A DNA stretch of 64,000 nucleotides from Hesseltinella vesiculosa (taxonomy: Eukaryota; Mucoromycota; Mucoromycetes; Mucorales; Cunninghamellaceae): positions 248,001-312,000 of the forward strand of contig MCGT01000028.1 in NCBI GenBank assembly GCA_002104935.1, in the 5' to 3' direction. This document shows positions 1-10,689 of this stretch, piece after piece (within the stretch, counting starts at the first letter, position 1; every line of letters starts with the position of its first letter). The notes under the pieces were generated by a model. That model ran no database searches, was not told where the DNA came from, and worked only from the letters and a program-made list of their open reading frames with translations. Position numbers and translations under genes: made by a program.

Positions 1-113
1 CGGCACTAAAAGAAAGACTGAAAATGAAAAAAAAAAAAAATGAAGGGTTGGGCTAGACGTTTTCTCTTATTGTTTTTTTTTTTTTTTTTTCACTTACCCA
101 CTCTAGATTCACC

Positions 114-472
114 ATGTATTCTCGACTTGTCCTGGGATCCATTCGCCGATCTTATTCTACCTCTGCCCCTGAAGGTCTAAGCGCGGGTGAACTGAATATT
201 TACAACAAACTTAGCAATGAATTCAAACCTATTCAATTACGAGTAGCCGATGTCTCAGGTGGTTGTGGTTCCATGTATGCCATTGAAATCGTCTCCAAGG
301 CTTTTGAAGGAAAAAGCATGGTAAAACAACATCGATTGGTCAATGACTTGTTAAAACAAGAAATCAAAGATATGCATGGCTTGCAGGTAAAGACAGCTGT
401 GATTGAGAGAAACTGCCGTCACCTCACCTCCATTTTTTGTCCGTACACTAGCTCCGTACCTCGAGTAAATGA
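114..472 (+). CDS. BOL3: BolA-like protein, BOLA3/mitochondrial type
   Basis: Two exons, 114..386 and 452..472, with a 65-bp GT-AG intron, give about 97 residues. Residues 1-20 are basic and serine-rich without acidic residues, as in a mitochondrial targeting peptide. The BolA fold follows, with the conserved Cys in the GGCGSMY segment, the invariant His in [10 protein letters not shown] and the closing MHGLQ-LRTSSK. In this family BOLA3-type proteins act with monothiol glutaredoxin in delivering Fe-S clusters to mitochondrial client enzymes such as lipoate synthase and complex II. The splice was chosen because reading through the donor loses the conserved C-terminal strand, while the acceptor at 451 restores it. 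A cytosolic-type BolA paralog lies at 6970-7406. Confidence 0.9.
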
Positions 473-602
473 TTTTTTTCATAGTCCATGCAAAGAATAA
501 AAGGCTGTGTATTATATTTCCATATGGGGGCAATGGATATGGGCAATAGATGGTTTGGGCATGAAATGAATACAGATGAAGATGATATAAAACCAAGGGA
601 GT

Positions 603-1173
603 CTATGAGTTGACAGAGAACTTGTACCTAAAGAGTTTACATGATGAGCGCCTATTTGGAATAGCTGCCAAATAAATCACATACCCGCATTTTTTACAGT
701 TGTAGAAGACTGTTTGGCCTTCATCAGCAGATCGCAGCTGCATGGTATGGTAAGCCATTTCGTCGTTGCCACATTGAGGACATTTTTCCTTAATCTACAA
801 ATAATAATAGGGCACAAAGGGTGAGTTTGGCCAGTGTACTACGAAGCGGTAGAAGCAACCGCTTTACCATGGCTTGATCTTCTCGTTGCTGTGTGTTGTT
901 TTGTACAAGTTGACGCTTGGCCTTTAGTGCTGACTGAAATGCTCGTTCTGAAGAGGCTGTAATAACCTCAATGGCCTTGTCATCTATGACAGTTAACAAA
1001 TGAAGTGTCAGCTACATCAAATCGTTCAGGATGACTAGCCGCATACTTGATAATTCGTGACCATAGCCACACGATTGGCATCGAATAATATCCTCTGTGT
1101 CGCCAGGCATGTCTAGCAAGTTGCCACATTCGTTGCAGAATATGAGGGACCCAATAACATTGCCTTGATTCAT
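603..1173 (-). CDS. RPA12: DNA-directed RNA polymerase I subunit A12 (Rpa12)
   Basis: Four exons on the minus strand (1047..1173, 868..983, 685..794, 603..627) encode 125 residues, the family's normal size. The N-terminal zinc ribbon shows FCNECGNLL and CQSCGY. The C-terminal TFIIS-like ribbon shows CPQCGNDEMAYHTMQLRSADEGQ and FYNCKKCGYKFSVNS. The acidic DE pair followed by GQT is the RNA-cleavage loop typical of A12.2/TFIIS. In Pol I this subunit supports transcript cleavage and termination of rRNA synthesis in the nucleolus. The last exon is only 25 nt. It is required, because without it the final CxxC ribbon would run into intronic sequence. The gene converges on the BolA gene to its left. 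Confidence 0.93.
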
Positions 1174-2153
1174 TTTGGTACTGATGCACGTCGAAGAGAG
1201 GGATGTCAGGAAAAATAAAAAAAAAAAGAGGGAGTGGAAGCTGACCTGCAAAAAAAGCCACAGGCAAGATAAAAAAAAGCCAACTGCCCTTTTCATTCCT
1301 CTTTTTTTTTTTTGGTTGGATATCTTGGCTTTTGAAATGGGCAAACATAGGTTCCCAATTTCTACACTTAACAAGCTTCTACTGACTCGCACCAGGATTT
1401 TCTCCCGAAAGTCTTCACAGCAGCTTGAATGTGTGAAGGGTCCAACACTTCACCTCTCCCTACCACATACCAAACTATGGCTCGATCCAAGTGGAATTGA
1501 GTAAATCTGCCCTTCCTACCAGCAGTGCTATTATAGTAATATGTGTGTTACTATTGCTCAGCGTTACGCGGTAGTAATGGGTTCGCCAGTATACGGTGGA
1601 TTTGGGCTAAATAACTTTCAGTTTAATTATTATCTCTCGGGTTGGCCGGTTCATAAACCCGTTTGCCGCACGACAACAGAAAATTGCCACTGCAGTTTCC
1701 CTGTCGGTAGCTATGAGTTTCATTTTTTCTATATGGAGCAGCAGAATGGCTTTCGCGTGCATTATGATTTGTTTTCGCGCGCACTGCAAATCACTTTCTC
1801 GCAAACTGGAAATTGATTTGGCAGTTTGTTCCAATTGGCTTTCCCCTTTAGTATTTTTTTTGTGTTTCCAAGTTTGGAGGGTTGACCTTTTTTTTACTAC
1901 AGTAAACGCGCGCAATGTAAAAAGATTGGCAGAATTCTCACAACCTTGGCTACAAAAAAAAAAAAAAATGCTAGAGCTGCATGACAATGGAGTGCCCTGA
2001 TCTAGGGGTCAGCCAGCCCCATCCCTAGCATTCTTGCCTACGGAAACCCCTTTGGCATTTTCTTTTTTATATCGGCTACATTACGGATTCACTTTCTTCT
2101 TTCTTGCTCTTTAATCATCTCATTCCTTTTTTTTTTTTCTAAAAAAAATTGAA
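1174..2153. other. Intergenic region, divergent promoter space (RPA12 / PMT4)
   Basis: About 980 bp between two divergent starts. It contains many A or T homopolymer tracts (for example near 1214, 1305, 1956 and 2130). Short open frames occur on both strands, but none shows a recognisable domain, splice logic or start context. A short inverted repeat, CTAGGG...CCCTAG, lies near 2001-2027. No tRNA or other RNA gene was seen. Confidence 0.5.
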
Positions 2154-4860
2154 ATGGGTGCCCTTAGAAAACGTCATGGGATGCTCGCTGATCCTCAACT
2201 GGGTTCCAATGACAAATCTTCTATGACGGACAAACGCAAAAATAATTTGGTAAGTATCAAAATATCGTGTTAGTGCATTATTTTTTATGTTTAAACCCCA
2301 TAGTTCACAAACTGGTCGGATGAAAAGAAGCACCGTGTCCTCTTGACGAGTCTGATGGCCACTGCTTTCTTTGTAACATTTTATAAAATCTGGAGCCCAA
2401 ATGAAGTGGTGTAAGTATTGCATCCTGGTGCAAAATAAGCTTTATAGCATTTTCTATTTTCAATAGGTTTGACGAAGTGCATTTTGGAAAATTTGCAAGC
2501 TTTTACATTAAGGGTGTGTTTTTCTTTGATGTACATCCACCGCTTGCCAAGATGATGCTTGCAGGTTGGGCATACTTGGTTGGGTACGATGGGCATTACG
2601 ACTTTGACCAGATCGGCGAAAGCTATGTCAATAACCGCGTGCCGTACACATTGATACGTGCCTTCCCTGCATTTTTGAACGTCATATCGTCTGGTCTCAT
2701 TTACGGCACCATGAAGCACTCTGGTTATTCATGGCTGGCTTGTTCTATTTCTACAATCCTCTACATCTTTGGTATAGAGTAGCTGTATTTTCAAAATCGT
2801 CACTCGCTTACAGATTATTATTTCTCCTAGATAATGCCATGGTTGGCCAGAGTCGACTGATTCTTTTGGATAGCACTCTAATCGTTTTCATGCTTGCTTC
2901 TGTGTTCTCATATGTGCGATTTCGAAAACTCAGACGAAGGTAGCAAGCAACAGGAACAGATAAAAAATAGGGGAAGGGAAGCCGCTAACATAAATATTTA
3001 GCTCTTTTACAAGGCAATGGTGGCTCTGGTTGACCTTGACAGGTGTTTTCTTGGCTTGTACTATTAGGTAAGCGTTGGAAAATCCCCTTAGTTTGGATAC
3101 ATTAACCATTCCCTCCTGTGCTGCAAGTGTCAAGATGGTTGGTACTTTTGTTATTGTCACCATAGGTATGGCTGTAGCCATTGATCTCTGGGAGCTCTTA
3201 GACTACAACTACGGCCTTCCCATGGTAAGGACTCTGTTTTTTTTTTTTTTATCACTAAAACCTTGGCAGATTCAAGTCGTCGTGCATTTGCTAGCTCGTA
3301 TTATGACTCTAATTGTGCTTCCAAGCATTATTTATTTGAGCTTCTTTGCACTACATTTTCGTTTGCTACCCGCGTCTGGGCCTGGTGATCCATACATGAG
3401 TCTTGCTTTCCAAGAAACATTGCGTGATAATCCATTGCTCAAAGAATCCAAGGGTAAGCGCCGAATGGATTGCTATATATTTACACTCCGCTGACGGTTC
3501 TCGTTCTCTAAAAATAATAGCCATCGACTACTTTGATGTCATTGCCTTCAGCCACAAAGAAAGCAACTACTATTTCCATGGAAGTGATGAACGTTACCCG
3601 CTCCACTATGAAGATGCTCGAATCAGTAGCAATGGTATCAATTTTCCAGTAGCTTTTTTTTTCTGTCACACTAACCGTCGACTTTAGGCAGGATTGTGTC
3701 GGCCGCAAAAGAGATGGATGAAAACTGCATGTGGCGTGTACTTCCTACAGGTGAAAAGACCGAAGGCAGAGTCATGAATGGCGATGTCATCCAACTTCAG
3801 CATGTGAATACTAAACGCGTGTTGAGAACGCACGACGTAGCTTCACCTTTACTTGCGACTAACATGGAAATGACGCTAGTATCCAAGAACAAAGTCAAAA
3901 AGTACGAAGATACGCTTTTCAAAGTGCAATTACATGAAACTGAAGAGCTGCCGTGGTCTAGCAAGATCCAAACATTTAAGCTGATCAGTGTCGCACACTC
4001 TGTCGGCGTGTCCACAAGTCAAAAATTTTTACCAGACTGGGCTGAGGGCCGCCATGATGTCAATGGAAACAAAGCACTCAAATCCAACTCAAACACTTGG
4101 ATCGTCCAACATGTCGACAATAAAGAGTGTAAACAAAAATTATTTTATAACAGTAGACGTACTCACAAGTTCTTCATTTCTTAAAGTGTCACAACAGCAA
4201 GCAAAGGTACCGAAGAAGTTATCCTTCTGGAGAAAGTATCGGGAATTGCAGGACGCTATGTTTCTCCACAACAGCAAACTAAAAACCGAGCACCCATACA
4301 TGTCCCGCCCGTCCTCGTGGGTCCTTATGGTCAAAGGCATATTGTACTGGCACAAGCATGACACCAAAAGTCAAATTTACTTGGCTGGAAACGTGTTTGG
4401 CTGGTGGCTAGTTGCATTTTCGTTTGGTGTGTTTGCCATTCTCTCCTTTGCTCTTGCCATGACCAAGAAACGCAAGTTATCCATCATGAAGCCATCTGGG
4501 GAACGCCGCTTCCTCCGATCCACAATCTTTTTTGCAGCGCTTTGGGTCATGCATTACATTCCATTTTTCGCCATGGAACGAACCTTGTTCCTGCACCACT
4601 ATCTTCCAGCAGTAGCCTGTGGCTATATGCTTGTAGGTAGCCTTTATCAACAGATCTTTACGGATGGGTTTGACAGTGCTCGTCATGGTACTTCCACTCG
4701 CCTTAGCATGTGTTCGTATGTTGTCGCAGCAATCATTGTAACTCTTCACGTTGGTATGTTTATTTTCTTGTCTCCATTTACTTACGGTACCGGAATGACC
4801 ACTGAAAAAATCATTGAACGCAAACTCTTCCCCGGCTGGGATCTTCAATACACAAAATAA
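2154..4860 (+). CDS. PMT4: Dolichyl-phosphate-mannose protein O-mannosyltransferase, PMT4 subfamily
   Basis: Ten exons (2154..2249, 2304..2410, 2467..2771, 2831..2939, 3014..3067, 3128..3224, 3270..3453, 3521..3634, 3688..4128, 4187..4860) give 726 residues, close to fungal Pmt4. The first luminal loop carries the catalytic DE motif (FDEVHFGKF) and DVHPPLAK. A DNAMVGQSRLILLD segment follows. The MIR domain (about residues 356-500, GDVIQLQHV and VLRTHDVASPL) sits in the central luminal loop, and the C-terminal third is a series of membrane helices with HYIPFFAMERTLFLHHYLP. It transfers mannose from dolichyl-phosphate mannose to Ser/Thr of secretory and membrane proteins in the ER. The THDVASPL wording fits the PMT4 branch rather than PMT1 or PMT2. 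An AATAAA overlaps the stop codon. Confidence 0.95.
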
Positions 4861-5142
4861 ATTTATACATAATACAGCACTGGCACAGCACCGTACATAC
4901 AAGATGGTTGAGGGGACATTCTTAGTCATTCCAAGATACTGACCCCAGTGCACCACATACGAACTGGGAGAGCACTCCATTGGTAGGTATCCGTCAGTCT
5001 CTTCCCTCTGTCACTAAGTCACAGACAGACAAGGAACTTGTCAGGGTCAAAATAGGACTCTCTGTAGAACATTCGCTGTCATGTAGGAGACTTGCGCTGC
5101 AGGTACGTCACCTTTGAACAACCAAAGCTTCGATGTCCTCAG

Positions 5143-5512
5143 TCATCTCTCGTCATGATTCTGTGGAGGATCTATCGCATACACAGTCCTCTGCCCGTCA
5201 AGTAAAAATTCTGACATACCTTCCTCGATCATCGCAATTGCGTACCCCCCCTTTTTTGCTGCCATAATGCCACAAGCCAAAATGCCAAGGAAACAAGAAG
5301 TCCATTGCTATGCTTATATCCCCTGCGCCCTCTGGTTGAGTCACTGGGAATTTGATCGCGACTAAACCCATTTCGAGCCTCTTCTGTGGTTGCCAAGGAG
5401 GTGATCCAAGGCTCGCTGGATTGCTCGCCTTGGGATTAAATACTGTAATTTTCTGAATTTTCTGTACGACAATCACTATGCGCTTCTTTCCGTTTGCATC
5501 GCCTGATGACAT
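5143..5512 (-). pseudogene. Small hypothetical protein gene broken by a one-base shift
   Basis: From ATG at 5512 a frame (start MSSGDANGKK) reads for about 89 residues to a run of seven G on the coding strand (5245-5251), then stops about 15 codons later. If the run had six G, the frame would continue through YAIAMIEEGMSEF to a TGA at 5143-5145, about 122 residues in all. The downstream piece reads like protein in that frame (Gly/Met/Glu-rich, no rare runs), which suggests a real coding region. I recognise no family. The cause could be a true frameshift, a sequencing error in the homopolymer, or an unseen intron. Confidence 0.4.
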
Positions 5513-5706
5513 TTTTGAATTACTTTTTTTTCTTTAATTAACGCCAAAAATAAAGTGTGTTTCTGTAATCAGAATAATTCTGGGAAGGGAGATGGTCATT
5601 TAGATTGAGGATTTGCAGGGAAATTGGTGTGATGTGGCAATGAGTTAGTGATACCCTTTTGTTATTTTGTTAGTAGTAAAGTCGATTTCAAACCGTGAGA
5701 CTTGTT

Positions 5707-6675
5707 TCATTTATTCTTTTGAACTTGCAAGTCATCAATATCAGTGGTATCGTTTGTGCGAGGAGCCGGCTCGATGACCCGGGTGAGCATGTAGGCTGAA
5801 GCAGCTTGGGCTACGCCGTAGCCAACAAAGCCAACAAAAGGTACGCGCATCATCAAGTAGGCAATGGCAGAGAAGCCGAAGAGAACGTCCTTTCGACCAC
5901 TGAACCATTTCAACTTTTCTTGGTGGGTCAGGCGTCTTCGAGAAAAGTAAGGTTCCAGCAATTCACGCATTAGCGCACGCATGCCGATCAACGCACGGAT
6001 CAAGCGCACGGTGGCCCACCGAGGTAATAAGAAGAAACAGATGCCAACGGCAACTCCTTGAGTGTTGCCTAGGGTTTTATAGGTCGTGTACGCTCCCACC
6101 AATGGATAGACATGCGGGCCAACAATGGGTAACAAAGAGAGCGCAAAGACCAAAAGGGCAAATCGAACCTTTTTCCAAACTCGCTGCCCAGACGCGGCCA
6201 AGTTTTGCCAGGATCGCTGCTTGGTTGGTCCAACTTTCTTCTTTTCTCTCTCGGTGGGTACAAGGGCAAAGACGTAGCTGGTATTCCCATTGTTCTCTAA
6301 TTCATCCACGTAGCGCAGCGATTCCATGAACAGTTCATCTAGGGGTTTTGGGTAGACATGTCGTAGAAAGAGCAGGGCCACTACAGGCACGAACGATACT
6401 AAGTCCAGCACAGCCTTGTGCATCTGGTCAAGCCAACCTTCTAGCTTTTGTACATCTTTGCTGGTCCATACTAGCAAGGCAATGCGCATTGCCTTGAGAG
6501 GGATTGTCACTAATGCATGGGTGACGATGTAAAGGAGTGCTGAGAGTCCGAGCAAACCAAAGAGGATGTTCAGGTACTTTTTTTTCTTCAAATGAGGATT
6601 GTGTAAAACAAGCTTGATGCCGATGAGGGCATCCAACACACCTTTCTTGAGTCCTGATACTGTCCAACGGGCCAT
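5707..6675 (-). CDS. RRT8/LDS-like multi-pass membrane protein (EI24-type fold)
   Basis: A single uninterrupted frame of 322 residues from the ATG at 6675. Upstream in-frame codons run to 6750, but that stretch is a poly-lysine/T-tract translation, so the start at MARWTVSGLKKG is preferred. Hydrophobic segments include FGLLGLSALLYIVTHALVTI, VSFVPVVALLFL, ALLVFALSLLPIVGPHVYPL and VGICFFLLP. The closing PFVGFVGYGVAQAASAYML segment is the hallmark of the Rrt8/Lds1/Lds2 group, which in yeast sits on lipid droplets and the outer spore wall. The charged loop around residues 150-180 is probably cytosolic. The role here is inferred only from family resemblance. Confidence 0.65.
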   Translation of the reverse strand: MARWTVSGLKKGVLDALIGIKLVLHNPHLKKKKYLNILFGLLGLSALLYIVTHALVTIPLKAMRIALLVWTSKDVQKLEGWLDQMHKAVLDLVSFVPVVALLFLRHVYPKPLDELFMESLRYVDELENNGNTSYVFALVPTEREKKKVGPTKQRSWQNLAASGQRVWKKVRFALLVFALSLLPIVGPHVYPLVGAYTTYKTLGNTQGVAVGICFFLLPRWATVRLIRALIGMRALMRELLEPYFSRRRLTHQEKLKWFSGRKDVLFGFSAIAYLMMRVPFVGFVGYGVAQAASAYMLTRVIEPAPRTNDTTDIDDLQVQKNK

Positions 6676-6969
6676 GATTTTTGCAGTCAGAAGGGACTGC
6701 CAGAAGAAAGAGAAGCTGTTTGATTTTTTTTTTTGACACGTGCTTGTCAACCTTCAGTGCCAATTTTAGAGCACGAAACACAGTCATGTCCCTGACAAGT
6801 CGAAATGGTATTCCTTCCTCTTCAAAATGAATTCGAAACAAAATCTCGATGATCCTAGTTCCACGAATCCTGGCGTTTCCTGGTTTTAATTTAAATTTTT
6901 AATTCTTTCTCGCAGTTTGGAAGCTCCCATCAAGGGCCAAGAGAAGTAAGGACTAGATGCGAAGACAAG

Positions 6970-7406
6970 CTAGCTTTGTTCAGCGCATTTCTTTTCCCAC
7001 TCTTCAGGTGTGTACGATTTCTATAGAGAGGGAGTATAAGGGTGTCGTCATCAAACTCGATTTGCTGCCACGCCAATTTTGTTATAATGCAATGAATCCT
7101 TTACCTGAGAGAATGCATGGACCGTGCTGATTTCTTCCTTCAGCTTGTCATTGACAAGCTTGTGTCGAGCTAACAATCGCAAATCTTTGAATAGGGAGGA
7201 AACGATCACGACTTCGAACATTTGCCCACAGCCGGCCGACAAGTCTTCCACTTGCTATTTTACCCCACAGCAAGGACAAAGAACGTTAGACATGACAAGG
7301 GAGGAGAAATGTTAAGATGCGCTGAACCTACTACATAATCTGCTTGCAGACGATCAGTAATGGCTGTCTTGAGAGTGTCAGAGGTGATTCCTGAGGAGGT
7401 TGACAT
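6970..7406 (-). CDS. BOL2: BolA-like protein, BOLA2/cytosolic type (Fra2-like)
   Basis: Three exons (7332..7406, 7105..7254, 6970..7020) give 91 residues. The core VEDLSAGCGQMFEVVIVS, the RHKLVND helix with its invariant His, and the C-terminal VHAFSQKSYTPEEWEKK are diagnostic for BOLA2/Fra2. No targeting sequence is visible. In yeast this protein pairs with glutaredoxins Grx3/4 and Fra1 in the cytosol and reports iron-sulfur status to iron regulators. The third exon (17 codons including the stop) is essential for the YTPEEW tail. It is the second BolA paralog within 7 kb. Confidence 0.92.
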
Positions 7407-7763
7407 TGCGTTGAAGGAAGAAGTAGTTTCCTCATTCAGCCTGGGCCATCATTTTTTAGACATTGAATTCCCGCTGTGTCCTCCACAATGAAGTGAGGAA
7501 TTTTTTCCAGGCAGCCATGCCCGAATTTTTTTCCTACTTTGAGTGGCCAACAGGGGCCTCCAAGTGCTAGGAAGAAAGTATCCCGAGTTTGAAGCCTATG
7601 GCCACATCGTCAAGGTGAGATTTTCTGGATTTTTTTTGACCAGGTGACAAGAATGACGTTTGGGTTTTTGGTCATGTGGCTGTGAGGAGTTGGAAAACCG
7701 GATTCTTATGATTTGGATTGAAACGCAATCACTGTTGTCAGCTACTTTCTTTTCTATCACTTG
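7407..7763. other. Intergenic region, divergent promoter space (BOL2 / NPC2-like)
   Basis: About 357 bp. T-rich tracts lie close to the lipid-transfer gene start. A short stretch near 7572-7615 reads as an exon-like frame ending at a GTGAGA, but I could connect it to nothing and see no domain. Confidence 0.4.
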
Positions 7764-8508
7764 ATGAAGCTATTTTATTTTTGCATTCTTGTTTTATTTT
7801 TCCAGTTGGGTTGCTCTTTCATTATCCCACCACAGCTTCAATTCCAAGGACCCGGGGATAATGCCATTGACGTATCCGACGATGAAAGCACCAAGCTCAT
7901 CACAAACTGTGGTAACAACGGTGATATTTTGAAGTAAGTTTACTCATCCTTCCTTCTCTTCTCATACAATCCCGAAAGTAAATGTTACCAGCATACTCAC
8001 AATTGTCTAATCAGGATTGAATATATCAAATTGAACCCGGACCCCCCTCTCAGAGGCGAGAAGCTTTATATCAATTTCAAAGGCACCTTGAAAAAAACCG
8101 TCGATGAAGGTGCTTATGCCTTGATCACTGTCAAATATGGTGTTGTGCAGCTCTTGAAGAAGAAGTTTGATCTGTGCAAGGAAATCAAGAGTCTTGACGA
8201 AAACTGTCCACTGGAAGAAGGCGAGCTCACTTTCCAAAAAGACGTCGACTTGCCCAAGGAAATCCGTAAGTTTTTTTTTCCTTATTCATCGAATTGATTA
8301 AACGATTCTCATTTTTTTTTCTTGCTTATTCGACGACTCAGCTGGTGTAAGTTGTTATAAAAAAAAAAGCACGCACGTACTCACTTCTCTTTTTTTCCGG
8401 ACTGCCTACTCATAGGGAAAATACACAGTCGAAGCTGAAGTTTTCACTGTGAATGACGAAAGAGTGACATGTCTTCATGGCATCACCACCTTCCCAAGAT
8501 TCCTATAA
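7764..8508 (+). CDS. NPC2: ML-domain (NPC2/PG-PI transfer) secreted lipid-transfer protein
   Basis: Four exons (7764..7933, 8015..8265, 8342..8346, 8416..8508) encode 172 residues. Residues 1-18 (MKLFYFCILVLFFQLGCS) form a signal peptide. The ML domain shows NCGNNGDILKI, the GEKLYINFKG strand, paired cysteines (TNCG, FDLCKEIK, ENCPLEEG, RVTCLHG) and the terminal GKYTVEAEVFTVNDE strand. Family members bind sterols or phospholipids in the vacuole lumen or at membranes. The third exon is only 5 nt (CTGGT). It is inferred because skipping it shifts the frame to an early stop, while including it gives the expected PGGKYTVEAE join and total length. Each flanking intron has GT-AG ends. Confidence 0.85.
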
Positions 8509-8918
8509 GATTTCGTCAAAGTATAAATAAAACTGTTGGTAGTGTAGCATCTTTTTTTCTTGACGCTCCAAAGTCACGTGGAATCCCTGCAAGACCAATC
8601 GAATACAAAATCCAATACTTGAGGATCAAGGCACTGATGCTCCTTGCTACGCCTTCCAAAACCAATGGGTCGTTGCAAGCATCCAACTCAACCGAGACGC
8701 TCACCTCGCCCTCGGTATTTCCGTTTTTTTAAGGATTCCTAACGGACCAATCAATTGCTGCAGTTTTTTTTTCTCACCTTTTTTTCTCACAACCAAACTC
8801 CGACCAATCAAGCTTCCATAAACAAAAAGGAAACGCAGGCTCTCCTTCATTCCTCTTTTTCTTTCAACACTTTCTCTCTTTTTTTTTATTTATTTTTCAA
8901 AAAAGAAATAATCGATTC
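8509..8918. other. Intergenic region between NPC2-like and phenylalanine hydroxylase genes
   Basis: 410 bp. The last 150 bp before the hydroxylase ATG are pyrimidine-rich (CTCTTTTT, CTTTCTCTC), typical of fungal core promoters. No further gene is visible. Confidence 0.5.
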
Positions 8919-10541
8919 ATGAACATGTCTCCTGCCAACGTTCCCAAGGAAACTCTCAAAACCACTCTCTGCTTCTCCATTCAAGACAAGGTCGGAGGCT
9001 TGGAAGGCTGCCTTGCTGCAATCAAGGCTATGGATATTTCCCTGACTCGTATTGAATCGTAAGCCTTTGCATTTTTCTCTGTTCGGATATGGTTTGAACT
9101 CTGTTTTTTTTTAGCCGCCCAAGCCGTACCAAGGACTGGGATTATGATTTCTTTGTTGACTTTGATGCCGCCGATGCCAAGCAAGTGAGCAACGTTGTTG
9201 AGCAATTGCGCGCTCATACCAAAGTGGTTAATATCATTGGTTCCGAAAACACTGGCGGTAAGTCGGACGTAGGGAACTAGAAGTGAGGCGGAGGCTTATT
9301 GTACCTTTTTTCCCGGAGAATCAGATAGCGTTGTTTGGTTCCCTCGTAAGATGACCGATTTGGACAGCTTCGCCGAGAAAGTTTTGGAAATGGGAGAAGA
9401 ACTTAGTAAGGATCGACTTCGATCAACCCCAAAGCGATGAGAAAAGTTCCCACGGGGCTAACCACGTTTTTTTTTAAACTCCAGGTTCCGACCATCCTGG
9501 CGCTTTGGACCCTGTTTACCGGGCCCGTCGCATGGACATTACCCGTATTGCTAAGCAATACCGCACCGGTCAAGCTATTCCCGACGTTGACTACACTGCC
9601 GAGGAAAACGAAACGTGGGGCAAGGTGTACCGCCGCCTGACTGAGCTCTACAAATCTCATGCTTGTCGTGAACACCAATATGTTTTCCCTCTTTTGGAAC
9701 AAAACTGTGGCTACAGCGACAAGGGCATCCCTCAATTGGAACAGATTTCCCGCTTTCTGAAGGACTGTACTGGCTTCACCCTGCGTCCTGTGATGGGCTT
9801 GCTCTCCAGCCGTGATTTTTTGAACGCCTTTGCTTTCCGTGTCTTCTATTCTACTCAGTACATTCGCCATGCCTCCAGGCCATTTTACACCCCTGAACCT
9901 GACTGCTGTCACGAACTCCTCGGTCATGTCCCATTGGTATGCGCCGTTAACCTCCGGATCTGTGCCATCCTCATCCTTTTTCTCCTATTTTTTCCAGTTT
10001 GCTGACCCTGACTTTGCTGATTTCAGTCAAGAAATTGGTTTGGCATCCCTGGGGGCTTCCGATGAAGATATTGAAAAGCTGGCTACAATCTTTTGGTTCA
10101 CAGTAGAATTTGGTCTGTGTCGACAGGATGGTGAACTAAAAGCGTACGGTGCTGGCCTATTAAGTTCATTTGGTGAATTGGAATATGCACTATCAGACAA
10201 ACCAGAGTTGCGCCCATTCGACCCTGCTAAAACTGCCGTACAAAAATATCCCATCACAGAATTCCAACCAGTGTACTTTGTAGCGGAATCATTTAAAGAT
10301 GCCCAAGAAAAGGTGCGCCACTTTGCAGCCAATTGCATGAACAGACCATTCTCAGTGCGGTACAATGCTTTGACCCAGTCAATTGAAGTGCTGGACAATA
10401 AGGTACATGGGCGATTGAAAAATGCAGAATGAACTCGCATTCTAAATTGATTTCGTTTTATAGGAAAAAGTCCTTCGATTTGCTAGAAGCATTAGAGACG
10501 ACATGAAGACATTGACAAATGTTTTGGAGCAACTTGGCTAA
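8919..10541 (+). CDS. PAH: Phenylalanine 4-monooxygenase (aromatic amino acid hydroxylase)
   Basis: Six exons (8919..9058, 9115..9257, 9325..9405, 9485..9936, 9998..10402, 10464..10541) give 432 residues. The N-terminal third is an ACT-type regulatory domain ([20 protein letters not shown]). The catalytic domain has the pterin/iron centre: two His in [12 protein letters not shown] and the Glu in WFTVEFGLC, together the 2-His-1-carboxylate facial triad. It hydroxylates Phe to Tyr using tetrahydrobiopterin and O2. The C-terminal helix (final exon, [23 protein letters not shown]) fits the tetramerisation tail. Such enzymes are absent from most Dikarya but known from Mucoromycota such as Mortierella. 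Phe rather than Tyr or Trp is inferred from overall likeness; the substrate should be treated as likely, not proven. Confidence 0.93.
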
Positions 10542-10689
10542 GCTGTGTGCTTTTTTTTCCTCGCAAAAAAAAAAAATGCAAAGGAATAAAAAAGAGTGTT
10601 TTCTTGATTCTATTGTTTGTTGTCTGCACTATCCAAGATGATCCATATCAAGAATGGGAACATTTTTTTAAGCCCTGAAAAAATATATT

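Noticed and set aside
1541..1816. A 91-codon plus-strand frame in the RPA12-PMT4 gap
   Set aside because: No start context, no splice partners and no recognisable domain. The opposite strand is equally open.
1990..2040. Possible tRNA-like or terminator hairpin with CTAGGG/CCCTAG stem
   Set aside because: It cannot be folded into a cloverleaf, lacks A and B box sequences, and the stem is only six base pairs.
4477..4980. A 167-codon minus-strand frame over the end of PMT4
   Set aside because: Antisense shadow of the conserved C-terminal membrane half of PMT4; no homology of its own.
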